64,000 bases of DNA from JANNPJ01 sp965200525 (GTDB lineage: Bacteria; Actinomycetota; Actinomycetes; Actinomycetales; Kineosporiaceae): the NCBI GenBank assembly GCA_965200525.1, contig OZ241368.1:620001-684000 (forward strand), written 5' to 3'. How positions within the stretch are numbered: position 1 is the first letter of the stretch; every line of letters begins with the position of its first letter. The notes under the pieces are model-generated. The model was not told the DNA's origin. It searched no databases and saw only the letters and a program-made list of their open reading frames with translations. A program made the translations under genes and the position numbers. Below are positions 40,189 to 48,356 of this stretch, in pieces.

Positions 40189-41664
40189 TCAGCGGGCCAC
40201 CGGCTCGGACCGATCGGCGTCCTGATCGCCGGACTTCTGGTCGTGCCGGCGCTCTCGCACGTCGGCCAGGGCCAGGATCAGCGCCAGGCCGGTGAGGCCG
40301 ATGCACAGCAGCAGGGCGGTGGCCAGGGCGCTGCCCCAGTCGCCGTGACCGGCGGCCAGCCGGGAGAAGAACAGCGATCCGACCCCGGCGATCCCGGCGG
40401 CTCCGCCGATCCGCTGGCCGGTCTGCAGGATGCCGCTGGCTGTGCCGGCCTGCTTCACCGGCACCTCGCTGAGCGTGAGGGTGAGGTTCGGCGAGATCAC
40501 CGCCCCGCTGCCGATCCCGGCCACCATCAGCGGCAGGGCGGTGGCCCAGCCGACGGCGTCACCGTGAACACCGAGCACGACGAAATGGGTGACGGCCAGG
40601 CCGATGATCACCAGCATCAGCCCGCCGACCACCAGTGGCCGCCCGAGCCGGTTGATCAGCCGGCCACTGATCCAGGCCGAGATCCCGGAGCCGACCGCGA
40701 ACGGAGTCAGGGCCAGCCCCGACTCCAGGGCGCTGTAGTGGTGCCCCTCCTGGAGGAACAGCGCGAAGATGAAGAAGATCGCGGTAAAGCCGCTGAAGTA
40801 GAGCAGACCCAGGGCCGAGCCGAGCGAGTACGAGCGCACCCGCAGCAGGCCCAGATCCACCATCGGATCGCGACCCCGGCGCCGGTAGATCCCCTCCCAG
40901 ACGGCGAACCCGGCCAGCAGCGCCGCCGCCGGCACCAGCAGCAGCCAGGGCAACCAACCCGACCAGGTCTGGGACTGCACGATCGGCAGCAACAGCAAAA
41001 GCACGCCCGCCCCGAGCAGGAACACCCCGACCGGGTCCAGCCCCCGGTAGGGCTGGCGGCCCGAACTCGACGGCAGCAGGCGCAGGGCCAGCGGGACGGC
41101 GATCAGGCCGACCGGCACGTTGACGAAGAACACCGCCCGCCAACCGTGCTCGGTGCCGAACAGCTCGATCAGGCCACCGCCGATCAGCGGGCCGACCGCG
41201 GTCGAGAGCCCCACCGTGGCCCCGAAGAAGCCGAACGCCCGAGCCCGTTCGGAGCCCTGGAACAGTTCCTGCACGAAGCCGGACACCTGCGGCTGGAGCA
41301 TGCCCCCGGCCACTCCCTGCAGCAACCGGGCCGCGATCAGCAGCGCGGCACTGGGGGCCAGCCCGCACAGCGCGCTGGAGACGGTGAACAGGCTCAGGCC
41401 GATCACGAACACGGTGCGGCGGCCCTTCACGTCACCGAGCCGCCCGGCCGGCACCAGCACCAGCCCGAAGGCGAGCGCGTAGCCCGACGACACCCACTGC
41501 AGGTCGCTCGAGGACGCCGACAGGCCGGTCCGCAGCGAGGGCAGGGCCACGTTGACGATGCTCACGTCGAGCAGGGTCATGAACACGGCCACCAGGCAGA
41601 CGGCGAACGCGGGCCAGCGCCGATCGGCCGAGCCGGACGGGTGATCATCAGGTGGAGCGGTCAT
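40189..41664 (-). CDS. MFS drug exporter, DHA2 type (second copy)
   Basis: A 491-residue, 14-TM exporter: VFMTLLDVSIVNVALPSLRTGLSAS (TM1 motif), LVPAGRLGDVKGRRTVFVIG (motif A), AARLLQGVAGGMLQPQVSGFVQELFQ (motif B), GATVGLSTAVGPLIGGGLIE (motif C). It ends in a charged tail with RERRHDQKSGDQDADRS. ATG 41664 lies only ten bases from the start of the divergent YihY-type gene; the longer open frame beyond runs through that gene. No linked repressor, unlike the pump at 7.8 kb. Substrate unknown. Confidence 0.9.
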   Translation of the reverse strand: MTAPPDDHPSGSADRRWPAFAVCLVAVFMTLLDVSIVNVALPSLRTGLSASSSDLQWVSSGYALAFGLVLVPAGRLGDVKGRRTVFVIGLSLFTVSSALCGLAPSAALLIAARLLQGVAGGMLQPQVSGFVQELFQGSERARAFGFFGATVGLSTAVGPLIGGGLIELFGTEHGWRAVFFVNVPVGLIAVPLALRLLPSSSGRQPYRGLDPVGVFLLGAGVLLLLLPIVQSQTWSGWLPWLLLVPAAALLAGFAVWEGIYRRRGRDPMVDLGLLRVRSYSLGSALGLLYFSGFTAIFFIFALFLQEGHHYSALESGLALTPFAVGSGISAWISGRLINRLGRPLVVGGLMLVIIGLAVTHFVVLGVHGDAVGWATALPLMVAGIGSGAVISPNLTLTLSEVPVKQAGTASGILQTGQRIGGAAGIAGVGSLFFSRLAAGHGDWGSALATALLLCIGLTGLALILALADVRERRHDQKSGDQDADRSEPVAR

Positions 41665-41673
41665 GCTCCATGC

Positions 41674-42528
41674 ATGCCATGGACAGCCACCGCCCACCAC
41701 TCGATCATCGCCACCCGGCGGGCCGTGGCTCATCGCGACCTGGTGTCGGCCTCGGCCGCGGCGACCCTGTTCGGGGCCCTGGCCGCGGTGCCGGCCCTGC
41801 TGGTGGCGATCGCGCTCACCGCCCTGGTGATCGGCCACGAGCGCACCAGCCGGTACGGGGGCCATTTGGCCACCACCCTGCCCTCCGGCTTCGGGGCCGG
41901 CCGCTGGGTGACGGACCTGTTCGACGCCGGCGAGCACATGCCGGTGCTGACAGTCGTCTTCGCGGTGTTCATGGCGTCGGCGTACGGGCGGGGCCTGAGC
42001 CGGGCCCTGCGCCGCTTCGCCCCGGACGCCGAGCGCGCGCTGCCGCCGTCATGGTGGTCGCGGATCCTCACCCTGCCGCTGCTCGGCCTGGCCCCGCTGC
42101 TGCTGCTCATCCTGCTGCTGTGCGTGCCGACCGTCTCACGCCTGCAGGATGGTCATGGTTGGCTCGGCGCGGCGGCCGCCTCCTACGTCGGGCTCAACGT
42201 GGTCTGGGTGATCACCTGGGTCCCGCTGATCTGGACCTTCCGCGTGGTCGCTCCGGGGCGCCCGTCCTGGCGCGCGACGATCATCGGTGCGATCGCGACC
42301 GGTGCCTTCGTGTCCGGCTTCCTTCAGGGATTCACCCTGTTCCTGGCCCTGCCGATCGACCTGGGCCGGCCCTTCGGCGGCCTGCACACGGTCGGCGTGG
42401 TGTCGGCCCTGCTGCTCTGGCTCTGGGTGCTGCACCTGGTCGTCTGCATCGGCTACGCCTTCACCTGGTGCCTCGACCAGACACTGGCCCCGACGCCGCA
42501 GCCCGCGAACAAGGCCGTTCCGCTGTGA
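41674..42528 (+). CDS. YihY/BrkB-family membrane protein
   Basis: A 284-residue protein of the YihY/virulence-factor-BrkB family (UPF0761-like), once misnamed ribonuclease BN. About six TM helices; signature parts include LVSASAAATLFGALAAVPALLVAIALTALV, TVVFAVFMASAYGRGLSRALRRFA, LGLAPLLLLILLLCV, and LWLWVLHLVVCIGYAFTW. Function in bacteria is unsettled (transport of lipid or phosphate has been proposed). ATG 41674 is taken; a GTG at 41725 would give a shorter N-terminus and a less cramped junction with the divergent MFS gene. Confidence 0.8.
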   Translation: MPWTATAHHSIIATRRAVAHRDLVSASAAATLFGALAAVPALLVAIALTALVIGHERTSRYGGHLATTLPSGFGAGRWVTDLFDAGEHMPVLTVVFAVFMASAYGRGLSRALRRFAPDAERALPPSWWSRILTLPLLGLAPLLLLILLLCVPTVSRLQDGHGWLGAAAASYVGLNVVWVITWVPLIWTFRVVAPGRPSWRATIIGAIATGAFVSGFLQGFTLFLALPIDLGRPFGGLHTVGVVSALLLWLWVLHLVVCIGYAFTWCLDQTLAPTPQPANKAVPL

Positions 42529-42551
42529 CCCCGCCCGGAGGGGGCCCCGGC

Positions 42552-43448
42552 TCAGATGTATCGACGGGCCTTCGACGTGCGCTGCATCTGCTCCAGTTGC
42601 CGGTAGCCGGCCTCCACGTCGGACGGCACCACCCGCCGCTCGGCCAGGACCCAGGACAGCCCGCGCACCGCGTCCAGGAAGGCCGACAGGGACGTGCGGT
42701 CCCGGGGAACCGTCCGGGCCAGGTGGATCGTCCGGCGCAGGGCCGCCGGCCCGGGTCGGCGCAACCAGGTGAACCAGAGCGTGTTGCGGATGCCGTGGCG
42801 CCGGCGCAGGATCGGGTCGCGGGCCCGCGAGGGGCGATGATGGATGACGACGTCGGGCAGGTACGTCATCACCCAGCCGGCCCGGACCAGGTCGCTGGCC
42901 AGCAACTCCTCCTCGCCGCCGAGCCACAGTCGGGCGGAGAACCCGCCGGCCTCCTCGAACGCGCTGCGGCGGACCATCGAGGCGCCGGCCAGGAAGCTGA
43001 GCAGCCGGTGCCCGGGAACGTCGCCGGCCGGCGGCAGCGGTGAGTGGCTCATCTCCTGGCTCATCGGGTCCTCGCGAGCACCCGGCTCGACCAGGATGTG
43101 GGCCGTGAGCACGGCCAGGCGCGGATGCAGGTCGAAGACGTCGGCCGCGGCCTTGAGCGATCCGGGCTCCCACCACGTGTCGTCGTCACAGAAGGCGACG
43201 TAGGGCGCGTCGACCAGGGCCACGGCCAGGTTGCGCCCGACCGCCCCGAGGTTGCGGCCTGGGGTGAGCAGCCGGACGTCGGGAAAGGCGTGCCGGACCA
43301 TGGCCGCCGTGCCGTCGCTCGAGCCGTTGTCCACCACCGTGACCCGCGGCTGCTCGGGCAGATCGGCGAGCTGCTGCAGGCTGTGCAGCAGCTCCTGCCG
43401 CCGATTGTGGGTGATCATCACAACTTCGAACCGGTTGTCACCTGTCAC
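42552..43448 (-). CDS. GT2-family glycosyltransferase (paralogue of 56499 gene)
   Basis: A 298-residue GT-A fold enzyme: VVMITHNRRQELLHSLQQLADLPEQPRVTVVDNGSSDGTAAMV, metal-binding region YVAFCDDDTWWEPGSL, and GEEELLASDLVRAGW. It is colinear with the GT2 at the far end of the cluster (shared NGSSDGTAA, TPYVAF-like, SPLP, GGF, LPPEVE-like). GTG 43448 lies seven bases after TACGGT, a leaderless layout; longer N-termini are unlike GT2 proteins. No TM helix, so a cytosolic transferase adding a sugar to a lipid-linked or soluble acceptor. Confidence 0.85.
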   Translation of the reverse strand: MTGDNRFEVVMITHNRRQELLHSLQQLADLPEQPRVTVVDNGSSDGTAAMVRHAFPDVRLLTPGRNLGAVGRNLAVALVDAPYVAFCDDDTWWEPGSLKAAADVFDLHPRLAVLTAHILVEPGAREDPMSQEMSHSPLPPAGDVPGHRLLSFLAGASMVRRSAFEEAGGFSARLWLGGEEELLASDLVRAGWVMTYLPDVVIHHRPSRARDPILRRRHGIRNTLWFTWLRRPGPAALRRTIHLARTVPRDRTSLSAFLDAVRGLSWVLAERRVVPSDVEAGYRQLEQMQRTSKARRYI

Positions 43449-43455
43449 GACCGCG

Positions 43456-43461
43456 ACCGTA
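43456..43461 (-). promoter_or_regulatory. -10 element TACGGT of the GT2 gene, leaderless type
   Basis: TACGGT, seven bases, GTG 43448, in the 187-bp region divergent from the UXS-like gene. Confidence 0.45.
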
Positions 43462-43566
43462 GCGGGCCGGATGTCAGCCCTCATTTCCAGTGCACCGCCG
43501 ATGCGGTGCGCCCGCGCGACCGCCTCGGTCTTGATCGAATTGCGCATGGCCCGGAAGTGAGAAGCC

Positions 43567-43598
43567 TTGCTTCGCGAGGAGCCACCGGAGTGAAGCAA
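43567..43598. promoter_or_regulatory. Inverted repeat TTGCTTC-N18-GAAGCAA
   Basis: Two 7-bp arms between the divergent GT2 and UXS-like genes, 38 bp before the UXS-like start. Operator or leader hairpin; function not shown. Confidence 0.35.
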
Positions 43599-43635
43599 CC
43601 ACCCCGGTTCCCGCGCTGATGATCGTGAGGTTGGC

Positions 43636-44619
43636 ATGGTTCTACGAGGCGACGGCCCGAGGCCGATCCGGCGCGCTGTGGTCACCGGTGGAGCCGGTTT
43701 CCTCGGCAGCCACCTGTGCGAAACCCTGCTGGCGCGAGGGGTCGAGGTGGTGTGCCTGGACAACTTCCTGACCGGATCACCTCAGAACGTGGCCCACTTG
43801 AGCGACAACCCCCGGTTCCGGTGCGTGCGCTGCGACGTCACCGACTTCGTCCACGTTCCCGGAAAAGTCGATCTGGTGCTGCACTTCGCGTCTCCGGCCT
43901 CGCCGATCGACTACCTGAACTTCCCGATCGAGACGCTGAACGTCGGCTCCATCGGCACCCGTCACGCCCTCGGCCTGGCCCAGGACAAGGGCGCCCGGTT
44001 CATCCTGGCCTCGACCTCCGAGGTGTACGGCGACCCGCAGGTACATCCCCAGACCGAGGACTACTGGGGTCACGTCAATCCGGTGGGCCCGCGCGGCGTC
44101 TACGACGAGGCCAAGCGTTACGGCGAGGCCCTCACCTCGGCCTACCGCCGCTCGCGGGGCGTCGACACCGGAATCATCCGCATCTTCAATACTTTCGGGC
44201 CCCGGATGCGCCCCTTCGACGGCCGCGCGATACCCACCTTCGTACGTCAGGCGCTGGCCGGAGAACCGCTGACCCTGGCCGGTGACGGGCTGCAGACCCG
44301 GTCGGTCTGCTTCGTCTCCGATCTGGTCGCCGGCATCCTGGCCATGGCGAGCAGCGATCACCCGGGCCCGATCAACATCGGCAACCCGACCGAGCTGACC
44401 GTTCGCCAGATCGCCGAGGACGTCCTGGCCGCCACCGGCAGTACCTCCCGCATCGAGTACGTCGAACGCCCCGTCGACGACCCTCAGGTGCGCCGGCCCG
44501 ACACCACGCTGGCCCAGCGCGAACTTGGCTGGAGCCCCCTCGTCCCGTGGGACCAGGGCCTGCAGCAGACGGTTTCGTGGTTTCGGAGCCTCGATCAGTC
44601 GTTGGTCACTGCCGGCTGA
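43636..44619 (+). CDS. UDP-glucuronate decarboxylase-like extended SDR (UDP-xylose synthase)
   Basis: A 327-residue extended SDR. NAD motif VVTGGAGFLGSHLCETLL, CLDNFLTG, then HFASPASPIDYLNFPIETLNVGSIG and LASTSEVYGDPQVHPQ; active site Tyr/Lys in GPRGVYDEAKRYGEAL. This wording is characteristic of UDP-glucuronic acid decarboxylases, which make UDP-xylose; GAGs close to it include related 4-epimerases, so the product is inferred. ATG 43636 has TGAGG upstream. Its 3' end overlaps the convergent GT9 gene by 14 bp. It presumably supplies a pentose to the adjacent glycosyltransferases. Confidence 0.88.
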   Translation: MVLRGDGPRPIRRAVVTGGAGFLGSHLCETLLARGVEVVCLDNFLTGSPQNVAHLSDNPRFRCVRCDVTDFVHVPGKVDLVLHFASPASPIDYLNFPIETLNVGSIGTRHALGLAQDKGARFILASTSEVYGDPQVHPQTEDYWGHVNPVGPRGVYDEAKRYGEALTSAYRRSRGVDTGIIRIFNTFGPRMRPFDGRAIPTFVRQALAGEPLTLAGDGLQTRSVCFVSDLVAGILAMASSDHPGPINIGNPTELTVRQIAEDVLAATGSTSRIEYVERPVDDPQVRRPDTTLAQRELGWSPLVPWDQGLQQTVSWFRSLDQSLVTAG

Positions 44620-45610
44620 GGTGGAAGGTCCGGGCCAGCACCTGGTCGGCGGCGTCGATCACCTCCGCCGGGGTGATCGACGCCAGGGCCGGGTCGAGCG
44701 TCTGACCGTGCGGGTCACCGAGCGCTTCGTGACCGGCCGGCGGGCCGGGCCACAGCACCTGGTGCAGGTGCTGATCGATGGCCGGGCCCCACAACCGGGG
44801 CGGGGTCGGGCCGAACAGCAGCACCGAGGGCGTCGCGTAGGCCGTGCCCAGATGGGCCACACCGGTGTCGCCGCAGACCAGCAGGCCGGCCCGAGTCACC
44901 ACGGCGGCCAGGGCGTCGAGGCCCAGCGCACCGGCCGTGGTGTGCACCCGCTCGGGGAAGTCGCGCCCGATGCGCTCGCAGAGCGCCCTTTCCGGGGGGC
45001 CACCGGTCAGAACCACTCGCCGGCCGCCCTGCACCAGCCACCGCACCACCTGGACCCAGCGCTCCACCGGCCACCGGCGCGACGGTGACGCGGCTCCGGG
45101 ATGGACGACGACGTAGTCGTCCCCGCTGCCGGACGACGGTCCCGCCGGTTCGCCGGGGTCCGTGAGCCGAAGGTCCTCGCGGTCGCAGGCACCTCCGGCC
45201 GACCGGACGAGGCGGCACCAGCGGTCGACCTCGTGCTCGTCCGCCGACCACGGGGGGCCTTCGGCAGCGCCACCCTCGTCGTCCCGGAAGGCAAGCAGCC
45301 GCTGCGGGCCGGTGGCCAGCAGCAACCGGTTGCTCTGCGGCCCCCGCCCGTGCAGGTTGACCGCCACCTCCGGGGCGCCGTCGCCGAGCCGGGCCAGAAG
45401 AGGCTGCAGCCCCGTGGTCGGCAGCACCCGATCGACCAGGCCGAGCCGGACCAGCCAACCACCGATCGGTTCCGGGGCGGCCAGCACGAGCTCGTGCTCG
45501 GGAAACGCGCGCCGCAGGCCCCGCAGCGCCGGCACGCCGGTGAGCGCGTCCCCCAGGCCCAGCGCCCGCAGAACCAGGACGGCCGGGCGCCGGGGCCTGG
45601 CCGGCTTCAC
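44606..45610 (-). CDS. GT9-family (heptosyltransferase-like) glycosyltransferase
   Basis: A 334-residue GT-B enzyme of family 9, which in Gram-negatives transfers heptose from ADP-heptose to LPS core. LVLRALGLGDALTGVPALRGLRRAFP (N-domain acceptor loop), YVVVHPGAASPSRRWPVERW, LTGGPPERALCERI, and the nucleotide-binding VCGDTGVAHLGTAYATPSVLLFGPTPPRLWGP. GTG 45610 overlaps the SDR stop by GTGA. Last gene of the nine-gene operon. With GmhA, HldE and GmhB encoded upstream, a heptose donor is likely. Confidence 0.88.
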   Translation of the reverse strand: MKPARPRRPAVLVLRALGLGDALTGVPALRGLRRAFPEHELVLAAPEPIGGWLVRLGLVDRVLPTTGLQPLLARLGDGAPEVAVNLHGRGPQSNRLLLATGPQRLLAFRDDEGGAAEGPPWSADEHEVDRWCRLVRSAGGACDREDLRLTDPGEPAGPSSGSGDDYVVVHPGAASPSRRWPVERWVQVVRWLVQGGRRVVLTGGPPERALCERIGRDFPERVHTTAGALGLDALAAVVTRAGLLVCGDTGVAHLGTAYATPSVLLFGPTPPRLWGPAIDQHLHQVLWPGPPAGHEALGDPHGQTLDPALASITPAEVIDAADQVLARTFHLSRQ

Positions 45611-46347
45611 GGCCAAGACGGCTCGGTGGAGGTGGCCACCACCAGTTCGCGGATCTCCGAGCCCACCGGCTGCTTCAGCACGGTCATCACGGCCTCGGCG
45701 GTGTCGGCCGGATCGTTGAGGACGGCGTCCGGACCGGGCCGGTACTGCTCGGTGCGCCCGTCGAAGAAGGCCGTCTTCATGCCGCCGGGGATGAGCAGGG
45801 TGACCCCGACCTGGCCGGCCAGTTCGGTGGCCAGGGCCCGGGTGAAGCCGACCACGCCGAACTTCGAGGCACAGTAGGCCGTCGCGTCGCCGACGGCCTT
45901 GATGCCCAGGGTGGAGGCCACCGTCACGACCGTTCCCCGGTTCTCCTTCAGGTAGGGCAGGCAGGCCCGGACCAGCGCGACCGTGCCGAACAGGTTGACC
46001 TTCACCACCCGCTCCCAGGTCTCGACGTCGATCTCGGACAACGGCCCGCAGGCGTCGGTGCCGGCCGCGGTGATCAGGGCCGTGGGCGGCCCGACCTGGC
46101 TGACCAGTTCGCGGACGGCGGCGGCGGCCTCCTCGGTGCGGGACAGGTCGGCCAGGGCGAACTGGACGTCGTCCTTGGGCGCGACCCGGTCGATCACCGC
46201 CGGGACGCCGCCGTGACGGCGGACGGCTTCGACCAGGGCGGCCCCCAGTCCGCTGGCGCCGCCGCTGATGTACACCGTGCCGATCTCCCGCGGCGGGCGC
46301 GGCCCGCCGGCTTCGGGGACGGTGAGCGAGTGAGCGTGGGTGGTCAT
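45607..46347 (-). CDS. Short-chain dehydrogenase in the heptose operon
   Basis: A 246-residue classical SDR: TVYISGGASGLGAALVEAV (NAD(P) motif), TAAGTDACGPL, and YCASKFGVVGFTRALA with Tyr/Lys. It is too short and of the wrong subfamily to be the HldD epimerase of LPS heptose synthesis, so the pathway here may keep the D-glycero configuration or oxidise/reduce another carbon of the sugar. ATG 46347 has GGAGG upstream and directly follows the hldE stop. Confidence 0.85.
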   Translation of the reverse strand: MTTHAHSLTVPEAGGPRPPREIGTVYISGGASGLGAALVEAVRRHGGVPAVIDRVAPKDDVQFALADLSRTEEAAAAVRELVSQVGPPTALITAAGTDACGPLSEIDVETWERVVKVNLFGTVALVRACLPYLKENRGTVVTVASTLGIKAVGDATAYCASKFGVVGFTRALATELAGQVGVTLLIPGGMKTAFFDGRTEQYRPGPDAVLNDPADTAEAVMTVLKQPVGSEIRELVVATSTEPSWP

Positions 46348-47754
46348 TCAGGCCTCCTGAGTGGTGCGGGTGAGGATCGAGGTGGTGGAGCGCCCGTCGA
46401 GGTAGGGCAGGAGCAGGACGCGCCCGCCCCAACTGCGGACCAGGTCGGCCTCGGGTAGCGGAGCGCCGCCGTAGTCGCCGCCCTTGGCCCAGATGTCGGG
46501 GCGCAGCCGGGCCAGTGCCGCCCGGGGGTCGTCCTCGTCGAAGACGACCACCGCATCCACGCTGTGCAGGGCCTTGAGTACCCGAGCCCGCTCGTCGGCC
46601 GGAATGACCGGCCGTTGTGCGCCTTTGAGCCGCCGGACCGACTCGTCCGAGTTGAGCAGCACGATCAGCGCGTCACCGGCCTGGCGGGCGGCTTCCAGGC
46701 AGGCGATGTGGCCCACGTGCAGGATGTCGAAACAGCCGCCGGTGGCGACCACCTGACCACCGCGGGAACGGACCTCGGCCATCAGCCGGTCGATCGACGG
46801 CTTGCTCAGGGTCGGGCCGGACCGGCCGCCCGCCCGCACCGGCGGGGCCGCCGACGAGGGCGCGGCCGCGGTGTTCCGGTACGCGGCGGCACCGCCGGCC
46901 CGCACCCAGGCCGAGGCGTCGCGAACCGCGCCCACGACGGCCTCGGACAGCACGGCTCCGCGGGCCAGACTCAGCGCGGCGGAGGCGGCGAACCGGTCGC
47001 CGGCGCCGCAGGGATCACCGTCGGCCACGGCCGGGGCGGGCACGAACATCGCCTCGCTGCCGGCCAGGGCGAGATAGGCACCGCCCACGCCGGCGGTGAC
47101 GCAGACGGCCCGGCTGCCCCACTGTTCGCGCAACCGCTTGGCCAGCCCGTCCGGCGCCTCGCCCCGGGCCGAGGAATCGACGGCGGCCCGGGCCTCGGCC
47201 AGGTTGGGCGTGATCAGCGCGGTTCCGGGCACCGGCGGCCCTCCGCGCGGATGGGGGTCCCAGACCACCGGGATCCGGGTGGCGAAGTCGCTCAGCAGGC
47301 GGCGCAGCCCGGGGTCGGTGGTGGTGCCGGCTCCGTAGTCGGACACGAGGACGACGTCCGCCGTGGCCAGCGCCTGCTGCACCTGGGCCAGCGGGGGGTC
47401 GATCGGCGTCCCGGGGCCTCCCTCGTCGAGCCGGAGCATCGACTGCCCGCCACTGCGGACCCGGGTCTTGGTGCGGGTGTCGCCCTCGTGGGGCAGCACC
47501 AGCACCTGAATCCGCTCTCGCAGCTGATCGGTCAGCCGGGCCCCGGCCTGGTCACCGCCGATCGGCGCGATCAGCAGCACCTCGACGTCGGCGGCGGCGC
47601 AGAGCAGCGCGGTCAGCCCGGCGCCGCCGGGGCTCTCGTGCACCCGCTCGACGTCCAGCACCGGTACGGGCGCGTCGGGGGCGATCCGGTCGGTGCGCCC
47701 GTGCAGGTCCCGGTCGAGGACGACGTCACCGATGACCACGATCCGCCGGGTCAT
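46348..47754 (-). CDS. hldE: Bifunctional heptose 7-phosphate kinase / heptose 1-phosphate nucleotidyltransferase
   Basis: A 468-residue HldE-type fusion. The PfkB/ribokinase domain (1-310) has PGGAG (42-46), VWDPHPRG and the catalytic CGAGDRF (249-255, base D252). The nucleotidyltransferase domain (about 320-465) has GGCFDILHVGH with H346-x-G-H349 and the STTSI motif near 456-460. It phosphorylates heptose 7-phosphate at C1 and, after GmhB removes the 7-phosphate, couples heptose 1-phosphate to a nucleotide. ADP is the usual choice, but the base is not fixed by sequence. ATG 47754 overlaps the gmhA stop. The Ala/Pro linker (295-318) is longer than usual. Confidence 0.92.
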   Translation of the reverse strand: MTRRIVVIGDVVLDRDLHGRTDRIAPDAPVPVLDVERVHESPGGAGLTALLCAAADVEVLLIAPIGGDQAGARLTDQLRERIQVLVLPHEGDTRTKTRVRSGGQSMLRLDEGGPGTPIDPPLAQVQQALATADVVLVSDYGAGTTTDPGLRRLLSDFATRIPVVWDPHPRGGPPVPGTALITPNLAEARAAVDSSARGEAPDGLAKRLREQWGSRAVCVTAGVGGAYLALAGSEAMFVPAPAVADGDPCGAGDRFAASAALSLARGAVLSEAVVGAVRDASAWVRAGGAAAYRNTAAAPSSAAPPVRAGGRSGPTLSKPSIDRLMAEVRSRGGQVVATGGCFDILHVGHIACLEAARQAGDALIVLLNSDESVRRLKGAQRPVIPADERARVLKALHSVDAVVVFDEDDPRAALARLRPDIWAKGGDYGGAPLPEADLVRSWGGRVLLLPYLDGRSTTSILTRTTQEA

Positions 47755-48356
47755 GCCGGATCCAGGGTCGGCTCGCGCAGAACCACCTCGTCGAGCAGTT
47801 CGGCGTCCACGACGGCGCACAGGGCGTGCACCGCGATCAGGTGGACCTCCTGCACGGCCGAGCTGGAAGGAGCCTCGACGCAGAACGTCTCGTCGGCGAG
47901 CTCGGCCAGCGGGTTGGACCCGGGGCCGGTCATGGCCCAGACGCGCAGCCCGCACTCGCGACCGCGGCGGGCCGCCGACAGCAGGTTCGGGCTGTGCCCG
48001 CTGGTGGACAGCAGAATCAGCACGTCGCCGCGTCGCCCGTGGGCCTGGACCTGCCGGGCGAACACCTCCTCGGCACCGTAGTCGTTGAGAATGGCGGTCA
48101 GGCTTGAGGTCTCGGAGCTGAGGCAGATCGCCGACAGGGGCTGACGCTCGTCCAGGTACCGACCGACCAGCTCGGCGGTCAGGTGCTGCGCCTCGGCGGC
48201 GCTGCCGCCGTTGCCGGCCACGAGCACCCGCTGCCCGGCCGGCAGGGACCGGGCCAGGGCCCGCCCCCACGACTGCAACAGCGGCGCCCCGTACCGCAGG
48301 GAGTCCAGGCCCTCGGACAGTTGCCGCAGATGCTGATCGACCCAGCCGGCGCTCAC
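47751..48356 (-). CDS. gmhA: Sedoheptulose 7-phosphate isomerase (SIS domain)
   Basis: A 201-residue GmhA-type isomerase converting sedoheptulose 7-phosphate to D-glycero-manno-heptose 7-phosphate. LVAGNGGSAAEAQHLTAELVGRY carries H58 and E62 and AVQEVHL carries Q169 and H172, the metal and catalytic set known from E. coli GmhA; ILLSTSGHSPNLL is the phosphate-binding SIS loop. GTG 48356 overlaps the upstream glycosyltransferase stop by GTGA. First step of the heptose pathway encoded in this operon. Confidence 0.93.
   Translation of the reverse strand: MSAGWVDQHLRQLSEGLDSLRYGAPLLQSWGRALARSLPAGQRVLVAGNGGSAAEAQHLTAELVGRYLDERQPLSAICLSSETSSLTAILNDYGAEEVFARQVQAHGRRGDVLILLSTSGHSPNLLSAARRGRECGLRVWAMTGPGSNPLAELADETFCVEAPSSSAVQEVHLIAVHALCAVVDAELLDEVVLREPTLDPA

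Noticed and set aside
40156..42528. 790-codon plus-strand frame ending in the YihY-type protein
   Set aside because: Sequence before 41674 is antisense to the MFS exporter.
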